Source of the DNA: Caulobacteraceae bacterium PMMR1
GTDB lineage: Bacteria; Pseudomonadota; Alphaproteobacteria; Caulobacterales; Caulobacteraceae
Direction of reading: 5' to 3'
DNA: 64,000 bases
Assembly: GCA_000733915.1 (NCBI GenBank)
Contig: JPOM01000001.1
Span: 1,116,001 to 1,180,000, forward strand
The translations under genes were made by a program, and so were the position numbers. The notes under the pieces were generated by a model that saw only the letters and a list, made by a program, of their open reading frames with translations, was not told the DNA's origin and searched no databases. Positions within the stretch are counted from its first letter, which is position 1, and each line of letters begins with the position of its first letter. Below are positions 45,201 through 53,569 of the stretch, piece by piece.

Positions 45201-46316
45201 GTGAACCTCGACTATTCCGACGACCAGAAGTTCCTGAAGGACGAGGCCCGCAAGTTCCTGGAGGCGCGCTGCCCGCCGTCGGTGGTGCGGGGCGTGCTGG
45301 ACGATCCGGACAAGAGCTATGACGCCGACCTCTGGAAGGCCGTCGCCGAACAGGGCTGGCTGGGCGCGGCGATCCCGGAAGTCCACGGCGGGCTGGGACT
45401 GGGCCACGTGGAGCTCTGCGCGCTCGCCGAGGAGCTCGGGCGCGCCCTGGCCCCGATCCCCTTCGCCTCCACGGTCTATTTCTGCGCCGAGGCGATCCTG
45501 ACGGCGGGCTCCGATCAGCAGAAGGCCCATACCCTGCCCAAAATCGCGGCGGGCGAGTGGATCGGCTGCTTCGCCACCTCCGAGCGGCCCGGCCCGCTCA
45601 GCGCCGACACCCTCGAGGCCACGGTGCGGGACGGCAAGCTGTCGGGGGTGAAGATCCCGGTCACCGACGGCGACTGCGCCGGCTTCGCCCTTGTGCTGGC
45701 CAAGGAGAACGGCCGCCCGGGGCTCTTCATCGCCAATCTGAACGAAGCGGGCGTCACGCGTGAGACCCTGAAGACCCTGGACCCGACCCGAGGCGCAGCC
45801 CGGCTGACCTTCGACCAGGTGCCCGTGTGGCCGCTCGGCGCGCCGGGCGAGGGCATGGACATCGTCGAGGCCGTGTTCGACCGCGCCGCCGTCCTCCTGG
45901 CCTTCGAGCAGCTGGGCGGGGCGGATCGCTGCCTGGAAATGGCCAAGGATTACGCGCTGGATCGCTACGCCTTCGGCCGGCCGATCGCGGGCTATCAGGC
46001 GATCAAGCACAAGCTCGCGGACATGTATGTCAAGAACGAGTTGGCGCGGTCCAACTGCTACTATGGCGCCTGGGCGCTGAACACCAACGCGCCGGAGTTG
46101 CCGCTCGCCGCCGCCGCCGCGCGCGTGGCCGCGTCGGAGGCCTTCTGGTTCGCCTCCAAGGAGAACATCCAGACCCACGGGGGCATGGGCTTCACCTGGC
46201 AGGTGGACGCGCACCTCTACTTCCGGCGCGCCCGCCAGCTCAGCCTCGTCGCCGGCGCCCCCGCGACCTGGAAGGAGCGCCTCGTGGGCCAACTCGATCG
46301 CAAAAACGCGGCCTGA
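45201..46316 (+). CDS. Acyl-CoA dehydrogenase, smaller partner of a pair
   Basis: This 371 aa FAD enzyme of the acyl-CoA dehydrogenase superfamily has the N-terminal helical domain (DYSDDQKFLKDEARKFLEAR). It has a weakly conserved middle domain without the usual TEPGSGSD motif, and a C-terminal domain with YAFGRPIAGYQAIKHKLADM and HGGMGFTWQVDAHLYFRRA. Loss of the classic flavin motif suggests it works with the next gene product as a mixed enzyme, as in known two-subunit acyl-CoA dehydrogenases. The GTG at 45201 has GGGAGGA upstream. The substrate is unknown. Confidence 0.85.
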   Translation: MNLDYSDDQKFLKDEARKFLEARCPPSVVRGVLDDPDKSYDADLWKAVAEQGWLGAAIPEVHGGLGLGHVELCALAEELGRALAPIPFASTVYFCAEAILTAGSDQQKAHTLPKIAAGEWIGCFATSERPGPLSADTLEATVRDGKLSGVKIPVTDGDCAGFALVLAKENGRPGLFIANLNEAGVTRETLKTLDPTRGAARLTFDQVPVWPLGAPGEGMDIVEAVFDRAAVLLAFEQLGGADRCLEMAKDYALDRYAFGRPIAGYQAIKHKLADMYVKNELARSNCYYGAWALNTNAPELPLAAAAARVAASEAFWFASKENIQTHGGMGFTWQVDAHLYFRRARQLSLVAGAPATWKERLVGQLDRKNAA

Positions 46317-46332
46317 TCCGCAGGAGCACGTC

Positions 46333-47571
46333 ATGGACTTCAACGACAGCCCCGAAGAAGCCGCCTTCCGTAGCCAGGTGCGCGCCTGGCTCGACGCCCA
46401 TGCGGGGCCCTTCCGCTCCGGCTCCAGCATGGCGGCGCGCAGACCCAGCCACGATGAGCTCCTGCGCTTGGCCAAGGCCTGGCAGGCCAAGAAGGCCGAC
46501 GCCGGCTATGCCGCGATCACCTGGCCCAAAGCGTGGGGCGGCGGCGGGGGGGAGCCGATCCAGCAGGTGATCTTCAACCAGGAAGAGCAGAAGGCCGGCG
46601 TCGCCTTCCCCTTCTTCACCATCGGGCTCGGCATGTGCATCCCCACCGTCATGGCCTTCGCCGACGAGGCGACCAAGAAGCGCTTCGTCGGCCCGGCGAT
46701 CCGGGGCGAGGAGATCTGGTGCCAGCTGTTCTCCGAACCCGCGGGCGGGTCGGACGTCGCGGCGTTGCGCACCCGCGCGGAGAGGGCCGAGGACGGCTCC
46801 GGCGACTGGATCATCAACGGCCAGAAGGTCTGGACCACCGGCGCCCACTACAGCGACTACGGCATCCTGCTCACGCGCACCAATCCGGACGTGCCCAAGC
46901 ACAAGGGCCTGACCATGTTCTGGATCGACATGCACGCTCCGGGCGTGGAGGTGAGGCCGATCCACCAGATGTCGGGAGGTTCGGAGTTCAACGAGGTCTA
47001 TTTCACCGACCTGCGCGTGAAGGACAGCCAGCGGCTGGGCGACGTCGGCCAAGGCTGGCAGGTGGCGCTGGTCACGCTCATGAACGAACGGCTGGCGGTG
47101 GGCGGCGCCTCGGGGCCGAACTACCGCGAGATCCTGGAGCTGGCGCGCACGACCCTGGGCGCGGACGGGCCGGCCATCGAGGATCGGGCGTTCCGGCAGC
47201 GCCTGGCCGACTGGTACGTCCAGGCGGAGGGGCTGAAGTTCACCCGCTATCGCACCATGACCGCGCTCTCCCGCGGCCAGACGCCGGGGCCTGAGAGCTC
47301 CATCGGCAAGATCATCGCCGCCAACCAGCTGCAGGACCTGACCAACCAGGCTATCGAGATGCAGGACCAGTTCGGCATCATCGCCGACCCGTCCATCGCG
47401 CCGATGGAGGCGGCCTTCCAGCAGGCGTTCATGTGGGCGCCGGGGCTCAGGATCGCGGGCGGCACGGACGAGATCTTGAGGAACATCATCGCCGAGCGCG
47501 TGCTGGGCCTTCCCGGAGACGTGCGGGTCGACAAGGACGTGGCCTTCAAGGACATGCCCCGCGGCGTCTGA
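46333..47571 (+). CDS. Acyl-CoA dehydrogenase, larger partner of a pair
   Basis: This 412 aa protein has the complete acyl-CoA dehydrogenase plan. The flavin motif is WCQLFSEPAGGSDVAALRT, the second is INGQKVWTTGAHYSDYGIL, and the C-terminal signature is APGLRIAGGTDEILRNIIAE. GEPIQQVIFNQEEQKAGV near residue 75 is typical of the long-chain/sterol-type branch. It starts 16 bp after the smaller partner, and the two probably form a heteromeric enzyme. The actual acyl substrate cannot be named from sequence. Confidence 0.88.
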   Translation: MDFNDSPEEAAFRSQVRAWLDAHAGPFRSGSSMAARRPSHDELLRLAKAWQAKKADAGYAAITWPKAWGGGGGEPIQQVIFNQEEQKAGVAFPFFTIGLGMCIPTVMAFADEATKKRFVGPAIRGEEIWCQLFSEPAGGSDVAALRTRAERAEDGSGDWIINGQKVWTTGAHYSDYGILLTRTNPDVPKHKGLTMFWIDMHAPGVEVRPIHQMSGGSEFNEVYFTDLRVKDSQRLGDVGQGWQVALVTLMNERLAVGGASGPNYREILELARTTLGADGPAIEDRAFRQRLADWYVQAEGLKFTRYRTMTALSRGQTPGPESSIGKIIAANQLQDLTNQAIEMQDQFGIIADPSIAPMEAAFQQAFMWAPGLRIAGGTDEILRNIIAERVLGLPGDVRVDKDVAFKDMPRGV

Positions 47572-47663
47572 GGCCGGACCGCGACTTCAAGACCCTTCCC
47601 CTGGCCGGCGGCTTTGGCTATAGCCGCCCCCTTCCTCGGGCGATGCGGTCAGCGGCCCGCGGC

Positions 47664-47738
<75 letters not shown>

Positions 47739-48018
47739 CCACGTTCAATCACCTAGGGGGCGATGGCGCGTCGGCCGTCTGACCCGACTCACCGCGAGGC
47801 CGGAAAAGCCGTCCCACGCTGTCGCAAGTCCGGCGGGTCCAAGCGTGGTCCGCCGCCGCGGCGGGAAAGATCGTCCGCATCGGAGCGGATTTACGCGAAG
47901 ATCAGGCCGACACCATCGCGATGGCTGTGACGTCCGAAAGCCGATGCGGTCAGCGCCGGCTTGGAACAAGCGGGCGGCGTGAGGGGATTAGCTCCGCGCG
48001 ATCGGCTCGGAGTCACAG
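47739..48018 (+). other. Gene-free region between tRNA-Thr and a short ORF
   Basis: I see no credible gene in these 280 bases. CGATGCGGTCAGCG at 47942-47955 repeats exactly the 14 bases at 47641-47654 on the other side of the tRNA. The stretch joins core genes to the restriction-modification region. Confidence 0.5.
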
Positions 48019-48129
48019 ATGCCCATCATCACCCTCCCCCGTGTCCTGCTGTCGCTCGTATCGCTCGCGGTCCTCGCCGCCGGAATCTATTTTCTTCCTG
48101 TAGGGCGCACACCGTCAGCGCCAAGGTAG
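48019..48129 (+). CDS. Short membrane peptide, possibly a truncated gene
   Basis: This 36 aa frame begins MPIITLPRVLLSLVSLAVLA, one membrane helix, and ends in a short polar tail (VGRTPSAPR) at TAG 48127-48129. It resembles the first 30 residues of a membrane-anchored protein whose remainder is missing. It abuts the 3' end of hsdR. It may be a remnant cut off by arrival of the restriction genes, or a chance frame. No strong ribosome site is seen. Confidence 0.35.
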   Translation: MPIITLPRVLLSLVSLAVLAAGIYFLPVGRTPSAPR

Positions 48130-48177
48130 CCCAGGAGCCCCATGGAAGCGCGAGTGGGCTCTTCGACGACTACAAGC

Positions 48178-51100
48178 CTACTCGACGGGCTCAGGGTTCC
48201 TCTCAGCACGGGCGCGCAACGATTCATAGAGCTGCGCTGGACCCAGCAAGATCGACTTCAGCCCCTCTCTGACCTTCTTCGAGTCGAGCGCCTGCTTGCT
48301 CATGGTCTGATGCGCGTCCAGCGCATCCATGATGGCACCGAGCAGCGCATCGTCGAGCGTGGGCGAGTTGGCGAACTGCGCCTTTGTGTTGTTGGCCGCT
48401 TGTGAGACGAGCACGTCGGACTCCAACATCTTCCCCTTGATGACGTCGTTGACGTAGACGAGCTGATCGCCCTCCGTCAGGTCGCCAGTGAAGAGCTCGT
48501 TCACGAGCGCGATGATCTCGGCCAGCAACGCCGTGTTCTTGTCCTGGACGGCGCCCGAGCCGGCTTCGCCTAGCGGCGCAATCTTGGGCGCGTCGTCGCC
48601 CCCGAGCGCGAACGGGCGCTTGCCCAGGCTCTTTAGCTTGTGATGGGTCATAGTCAGCGAAGACAGATCGACCGTGTTGCGCTCGCGGCCGAATTCCAGG
48701 AGTCGACCGAGGTACTTGTAAAAGAGGAAGCGCTTTTCGATGTCCGTGCTTCCGTAGTCGAAGATCTGGGACAAGAACGTGTAGGCGCTGACGAAAGTTG
48801 CCATATCGGTCTTGAACAGGGCGAGGGCGTCCATCGCGTCCATCGCGTCCTTCGCGCGCTTCTCAGCCTCCTTGTCACCGCTTTCGCGCGCTCCGGTCCA
48901 TTCCGCTTTGGCTGCCGCATAGCGCTTGATCAGTCGGTCGGCGACCGGCTCGATCGCGGCGAACAGCTTGTTCTGTTCGGGGCGAGGGTTCAGGACCGCC
49001 GACGCGACCCGGTCGACTTCGAAGTCGTCGTAGTGGCCAGAGGCGTCGAGCTTGTGGCGCAGGTCGTAGATCAGGTTCGGATCGGTGACGCCCGAAAGCG
49101 CTGCGGTCTCGTAATAGGTCTGGAACGCGGTCAGCACCTCGTCGGCGCTGTTCACAAAGTCCAGGACGTAGGTGGTGTCCTTGCCCTGATACGCACGGTT
49201 CAGCCGGGAGAGCGTCTGCACCGCCTGAATGCCGGCGAGCCGCCGATCGACATACATGCCGCAGAGCAGCGGCTGGTCGAAGCCCGTCTGGAATTTGTTG
49301 GCGACAAGAAGCAGGTGGTATTCGGCGCCTTTGAACGCGTCGCGGATGTCGCGCCCGTTCAGGCCGGGGTTCAGCGCGGCGCCGGTCTCCGTAAACGGCG
49401 CCTCGCCCGACTCCGGATCGTTCACCTCGCCGGAGAAGGCGACCAGGGTTCCCAGGCCATAGCCGCGCTCGGCGATATAGCGGTCGATGGCGAGCTTCCA
49501 GCGGACCGCTTCCTTCCGGCTGGCCAGCACCACCATCGCCTTGGCCTTGCCGTCCAGCAGCGGCTGCACGTTCTCGCGGAAGTGCTCGACGACGATGCGG
49601 ACCTTCTGGCTGATGTTGTGGGGGTGCAGCCGCACCCACTGCATGATGCCCTTGGTCGCCGCGCTGCGCTCGACCTCGACCTCGCTCAGCTCTTTGCCCT
49701 GGTGGGCCAGTCGGAAAGCCAGCTTGTAGGGCGTGTAATTCTTCAGCACGTCGAGGATAAAGCCCTCCTCGATCGCCTGGCGCATGGAATAGACGTGGAA
49801 CGGCACAGGCACACCGTCGGGGCCGGGCCGGCCGAAGAGCTGCAGCGTCTTGGCCTTGGGCGTGGCCGTGAAGGCGACATAGGTCACGCCCGTCTCGCCG
49901 GCGCGGGCGGCCATCTGCGCGGCCAAGAGGTCCTCGGTGTCCACCTCGCCGCCGTCCGCCAGCTCGGCGATCTCTTCGGCCGAGAGCACGGCCTTCAGCT
50001 TGGCGGCGGCTTCACCGGTCTGGCTCGAGTGCGCCTCGTCGGCGATCACGGCGAAGCGCTTGCCCTCGGTGGCCGCGAGCTTGCGCACTTCTTCTAGGGC
50101 GAAGGGAAAGGTCTGGATGGTGCAGACCACGATCTTTTTCCCCGCCGCCAGCGCCTGGGCCAGCTGGCCGCTCTTGGCGCCGGCTTCGGAGCGGATCGTC
50201 TCCACCACGCCCTGGGTGCGCTCAAAGCCGAAGATCGCCTCCTGCAGCTGGCCGTCGATCACCCGCCGGTCGGAGACGACGATCACGCTGGAGAACAGCT
50301 TGCGGTCCTGCGCGTCGTGCAGCTCGGAGAGGAAGTGCGCCGACCAGGCGATCGAGTTGGTTTTGCCCGATCCGGCCGAGTGCTGGACCAGGAACTTGCC
50401 GCCCGCCCCCTCAGCCAGCACCTGCGCCTCCAGCTTCCGGGTGACGTCCAGCTGGTGATAGCGCGGGAAGATCAGGCTCGTGATCGCCCGCTTCTCGTTC
50501 CGTTGCGCCACCATGTAGCGGCCGAGGAGTTCGAGCCAGCTGTCGCGCGCCCACACCTCTTCCCACAAATAGGCGGTGGGGTGGCCCACGGGCGGGATCG
50601 GATTGCCCTTGCCCCCCCGGTCGCCCTGGTTGAACGGCAGAAAGCGGGTGGCCGGCCCCTCCAGCTTGGTCGTCATCATCACTTCGCGGTTCGACACGGC
50701 GAAATGGACCAGCGCGCCGGAGGGGAAGCTCAGCAGCGGCTCGGCCGCGCCGCCCTTGGGCCGAGGCAGGCGGTCAAAGCGGTATTGATCGACCGCGTCC
50801 TCCACGCTCTGAGTGAAATCGGTCTTCAGCTCGACCGTGGCGGTGGGGATGCCGTTCAGGAACAGCACGAGGTCGAGGCTGTTCTCGTTCGCCGTCGAAT
50901 AGCGCACCTGCCGCACCACGCGCAGGCGGTTGGCGGCGTAGCGCGCCATGATGTCGGGGTTCATGCGCAGCGCCGGCTTGAACTGGGCGAGCGAAATCGA
51001 CCCTCGCGCCCCGATCATCTCGATGCCGTGGCGCAGCACGTCCAGCGTCCCGCGGTCGTCGAGAGACTTGCGCACCCGGTCGAGCAGCACAGCCTCCGCC

Positions 51101-51336
51101 GCTGGTCCGTGCGAAGCCTGAAGCGCCGCCCACGCCTTGGGCTGGGTTTCCTGCACCCAGGCGATCAGGTCGGCGGGGAACAGGGCGCGCGCGCGGTCAT
51201 AGGCCTTCGCATCGTCCCAAGCGTAGAGCCAGCCCTTGGCCGCCAGGGCGTCGCACACCTCCGTCTCGAACGTGAGCTCTTCATGAACCGCGCCGACGCG
51301 GGGACCGGACGGGAGGGGGTATTCCAGCGGGCTCAT
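48178..51336 (-). CDS. hsdR: Type I restriction enzyme, R subunit
   Basis: This 1052 aa subunit is the motor and nuclease of a type I restriction-modification complex. The PD-(D/E)xK nuclease is near the N terminus, with D155 in NSLDLVLFL and E169-L-K171 in ATVELKTDF. The helicase follows: Walker A HSAGSGKT at 319-326, DEAH at 433-436, TYVAFTATPKAKTL, and the second helicase lobe with VANKFQTGFDQPLLCGMYVD and QTLSRLNRAY. The C-terminal part (about 850-1052) is the helical domain that docks on the methylase. The ATG at 51336 overlaps the stop of the GIY-YIG gene (ATGA). All key motifs are intact. Confidence 0.96.
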   Translation of the reverse strand: MSPLEYPLPSGPRVGAVHEELTFETEVCDALAAKGWLYAWDDAKAYDRARALFPADLIAWVQETQPKAWAALQASHGPAAEAVLLDRVRKSLDDRGTLDVLRHGIEMIGARGSISLAQFKPALRMNPDIMARYAANRLRVVRQVRYSTANENSLDLVLFLNGIPTATVELKTDFTQSVEDAVDQYRFDRLPRPKGGAAEPLLSFPSGALVHFAVSNREVMMTTKLEGPATRFLPFNQGDRGGKGNPIPPVGHPTAYLWEEVWARDSWLELLGRYMVAQRNEKRAITSLIFPRYHQLDVTRKLEAQVLAEGAGGKFLVQHSAGSGKTNSIAWSAHFLSELHDAQDRKLFSSVIVVSDRRVIDGQLQEAIFGFERTQGVVETIRSEAGAKSGQLAQALAAGKKIVVCTIQTFPFALEEVRKLAATEGKRFAVIADEAHSSQTGEAAAKLKAVLSAEEIAELADGGEVDTEDLLAAQMAARAGETGVTYVAFTATPKAKTLQLFGRPGPDGVPVPFHVYSMRQAIEEGFILDVLKNYTPYKLAFRLAHQGKELSEVEVERSAATKGIMQWVRLHPHNISQKVRIVVEHFRENVQPLLDGKAKAMVVLASRKEAVRWKLAIDRYIAERGYGLGTLVAFSGEVNDPESGEAPFTETGAALNPGLNGRDIRDAFKGAEYHLLLVANKFQTGFDQPLLCGMYVDRRLAGIQAVQTLSRLNRAYQGKDTTYVLDFVNSADEVLTAFQTYYETAALSGVTDPNLIYDLRHKLDASGHYDDFEVDRVASAVLNPRPEQNKLFAAIEPVADRLIKRYAAAKAEWTGARESGDKEAEKRAKDAMDAMDALALFKTDMATFVSAYTFLSQIFDYGSTDIEKRFLFYKYLGRLLEFGRERNTVDLSSLTMTHHKLKSLGKRPFALGGDDAPKIAPLGEAGSGAVQDKNTALLAEIIALVNELFTGDLTEGDQLVYVNDVIKGKMLESDVLVSQAANNTKAQFANSPTLDDALLGAIMDALDAHQTMSKQALDSKKVREGLKSILLGPAQLYESLRARAERNPEPVE

Positions 51337-52250
51337 GCGGGGGACGCGGTGGTTGCAGAGGCGAGCTGCTGCGCCTCCCACTCCTTGTAGGTCTGGCCGG
51401 TCGGCGTCTTCCATTCCACCGTGCCGTTCGCGGGGCGCCCGTTGACCACGGCAGCGGCGGCGCTGGGGCTGCTGAAGGCGTAGCTCTTGGCGAATACGCA
51501 GACCGGGCCCTCCGGCAGCAGCACCTTCTCGTTACGCAGTTCCTGGTGCAGCTGGGCGTAACTCGTCGCCTCCGAGCCCTTCCCCTCCCAAGCGAGGCGA
51601 GCTTTCGATCCGGCCTGCACGACGAACTCGCCTGCCACGAGTACGGCTTCGGCATGAACGCCGTGCTTCTTCGTTGTCAGGAGGAAGTGGGCTGGAGGGG
51701 GCGAGCTCGCAGTCGGCGGCGCAAGAGCGGCTTTTGTGCGCACTCGCTGGATGAACAGGTCTACGCGGACAGCGGGCAGCACCAGAAGGATGTTCTGCAG
51801 GAACGCCTCCATCTTCGACACGTCAGCTTCGCTGAGGGTCGGGCGTGGAGGGTTGGTGCCGTTGTCCAATCGGGTCCGGCCAACGACGCGGGCCTCCTCG
51901 ATGAGCCGCGCTTCCAGATAACGCACGTGGGCCTTGTTGAGCTTGTTCCCGGCCGTAACGACCAGAACGGCGGTGGTCCACCAGTCCTTCTTCAGGTCGT
52001 GGTTCTTTATGCGGCTGCCGATCTCTTCGCTCTCCCCGATGTAGGCTAGTGGCTCGCCCTCAAGCTCGCCGAGTAGAAGATAGACGCCCGCATACGCCGT
52101 CTCCGGGCGCGTCATCGCCTCCAGGAGCTGTGTGCGGGGAAGCATGAGGACATGCCCAGTCCAGTTGAACATCTCGGCGGTCAGCATGCCGTCGGGACGG
52201 CCGTCGATGTAGTAAAGCTCCAGGGAGCGGCCGAGCGCGGGCGCGGTCAT
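51333..52250 (-). CDS. GIY-YIG nuclease-domain protein with C-terminal DUF4357
   Basis: This 305 aa protein lies between hsdS and hsdR. The GIY-YIG core is complete: GVYLLLG (55-61), LAYIGESEEIGSRIKNH (YIG at 70-72, arginine at 80) and HVRYLEARLIEEA (metal glutamate at about 113). The middle is a linker. The last 60 residues, including VEWKTPTGQTYKEWEAQQ, match the DUF4357 module as I remember it. Both ends overlap neighbours by ATGA, so it is made with the restriction subunits. It may be an extra nuclease, a DNA-binding accessory or a control factor of the system. Its role is unproved. Confidence 0.85.
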   Translation of the reverse strand: MTAPALGRSLELYYIDGRPDGMLTAEMFNWTGHVLMLPRTQLLEAMTRPETAYAGVYLLLGELEGEPLAYIGESEEIGSRIKNHDLKKDWWTTAVLVVTAGNKLNKAHVRYLEARLIEEARVVGRTRLDNGTNPPRPTLSEADVSKMEAFLQNILLVLPAVRVDLFIQRVRTKAALAPPTASSPPPAHFLLTTKKHGVHAEAVLVAGEFVVQAGSKARLAWEGKGSEATSYAQLHQELRNEKVLLPEGPVCVFAKSYAFSSPSAAAAVVNGRPANGTVEWKTPTGQTYKEWEAQQLASATTASPA

Positions 52251-53569
52251 GCCGCCTCCGCCGCCTCAGGCTCGGCAACGAGCCCGCGCACGTCGATCTT
52301 GCCGGTGACCGCGGCGGAGATCAGGGCGGCTCGGCGTTCCTGCAACAAGGCGACGAGCCGCCGCTGCGCCTCCACCAACGCATCTATCTTCGCCGTCTCC
52401 CGGTCGAGGAAGTCGGCAATGGCCCGCTGCTCCGCGACGGATGGCGTCGAAATTTGCAGGTTGTCGAGGGCGTACTGACCAAGGCCAACACGGGTGAGTC
52501 CGTTTGCGCGTACCGCGACACTTGCCTTGGCGAAGGCACTGTCAAAGTACCTCTTCAAGAACGCGCCGTCGGCGACGGAGGATTTGGAACGGATAACTGC
52601 AAGATGATAGCCGCAGACCACGCCTGGGAGATTAGCGGGAACATAGGCGCTAATCGCTATATCGTCTGCTGTCTCCGAGTCTTTGGTCAATATCACGTCG
52701 CCCGCACGAAGACCGAACCGGCCGATTTGCTCGGCGCTGGCGCTCGCCTCCATGAAGCTGATCTCGCGGGTGATCAGATCATTGTAATATACGTCGGTGT
52801 AGTTGCAGAGTTGAACTGAAATTTGGCCTTCTACTGTTTTCTTATCAACGTTGCTGGGCATCACTGCAGCTAGCCGCTTCAGCGGCTTCACCTCCCAATG
52901 CGCGGGGATGTCGCCGAGCCAGGGGATGCCGGAGGGTTTGAGGGGGACGGAGGGGTCGAGGCCCTTGGTGACCGCGTGGGAGATGACGGCTTGGCGCTTC
53001 TCCTTCAGCAGCGAGATCAGCCGCCGCTGCGCCTCCACCAGCGCATCGATCTTCGCCGTCTCCCGGTCGAGGAAGTCGGCGATGGCCCGCTGCTCCGGAA
53101 GCGGAGGAAAGGCTAGGCCGAGCCCGCATAGGAACTCCCAGCCTACTCTCGGCATCTTAGCGCCGAAGGTAGACCCATCGAGAACAGATACTATCTCCCT
53201 CGTAAGTAGAGCATATGCAATAAAGCGAGATGAGGTTTTTGTTTCTGGCCGCAAGACGTGGAAATCGCCAACCGCCTCGCCAGAGAAAGCGGCGGCATGC
53301 ACCTTAGCAAGATACGGGCGCAACTTTCCGTAGAGAACATCTCCTTCCTTGAAAGCGACGCCATCCCCCTCAAATTCGGTTTCAGTCTCTACTAGCTTTC
53401 CAGACCAACCTTCGATGTTCTCTAGCCCCAAAGGTCGACTACGACTGCCCGCCCGCTCGGTTACAAGCCGCGTCTCGCGCTTCAGCGGCTTCACATCCCA
53501 ACCGCTCGGCACCTTCCCCAGCCACTCCACCCCGCTGTCCTTGTAGCTCGGATACTGCGGGAAGCTCAC
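52247..53569 (-). CDS. hsdS: Type I restriction enzyme, specificity (S) subunit
   Basis: This 440 aa protein reads the bipartite DNA target. It has two target-recognition domains, about residues 25-150 and 235-375. Each ends in the same helical spacer, EQRAIADFLDRETAKIDALV with EAQRR after it. Each is preceded by a WLG-x2-P-x2-W-x-VKPLKR segment, so the protein is an internal duplication. The spacers are encoded by two 78-bp direct repeats. The start is GTG at 53569 overlapping the hsdM stop, and the stop overlaps the GIY-YIG gene start. Confidence 0.95.
   Translation of the reverse strand: MSFPQYPSYKDSGVEWLGKVPSGWDVKPLKRETRLVTERAGSRSRPLGLENIEGWSGKLVETETEFEGDGVAFKEGDVLYGKLRPYLAKVHAAAFSGEAVGDFHVLRPETKTSSRFIAYALLTREIVSVLDGSTFGAKMPRVGWEFLCGLGLAFPPLPEQRAIADFLDRETAKIDALVEAQRRLISLLKEKRQAVISHAVTKGLDPSVPLKPSGIPWLGDIPAHWEVKPLKRLAAVMPSNVDKKTVEGQISVQLCNYTDVYYNDLITREISFMEASASAEQIGRFGLRAGDVILTKDSETADDIAISAYVPANLPGVVCGYHLAVIRSKSSVADGAFLKRYFDSAFAKASVAVRANGLTRVGLGQYALDNLQISTPSVAEQRAIADFLDRETAKIDALVEAQRRLVALLQERRAALISAAVTGKIDVRGLVAEPEAAEAA
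52356..52433 (-). repeat. hsdS direct repeat, copy encoding the C-terminal spacer
   Basis: These 78 bases match 53019-53096 with 3 differences. They encode the conserved helix after the second recognition domain. Confidence 0.95.
53019..53096 (-). repeat. hsdS direct repeat, copy encoding the central spacer
   Basis: This is the second copy of the 78-base repeat, in the same orientation 663 bp away. It encodes the conserved helix between the two recognition domains. Confidence 0.95.
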
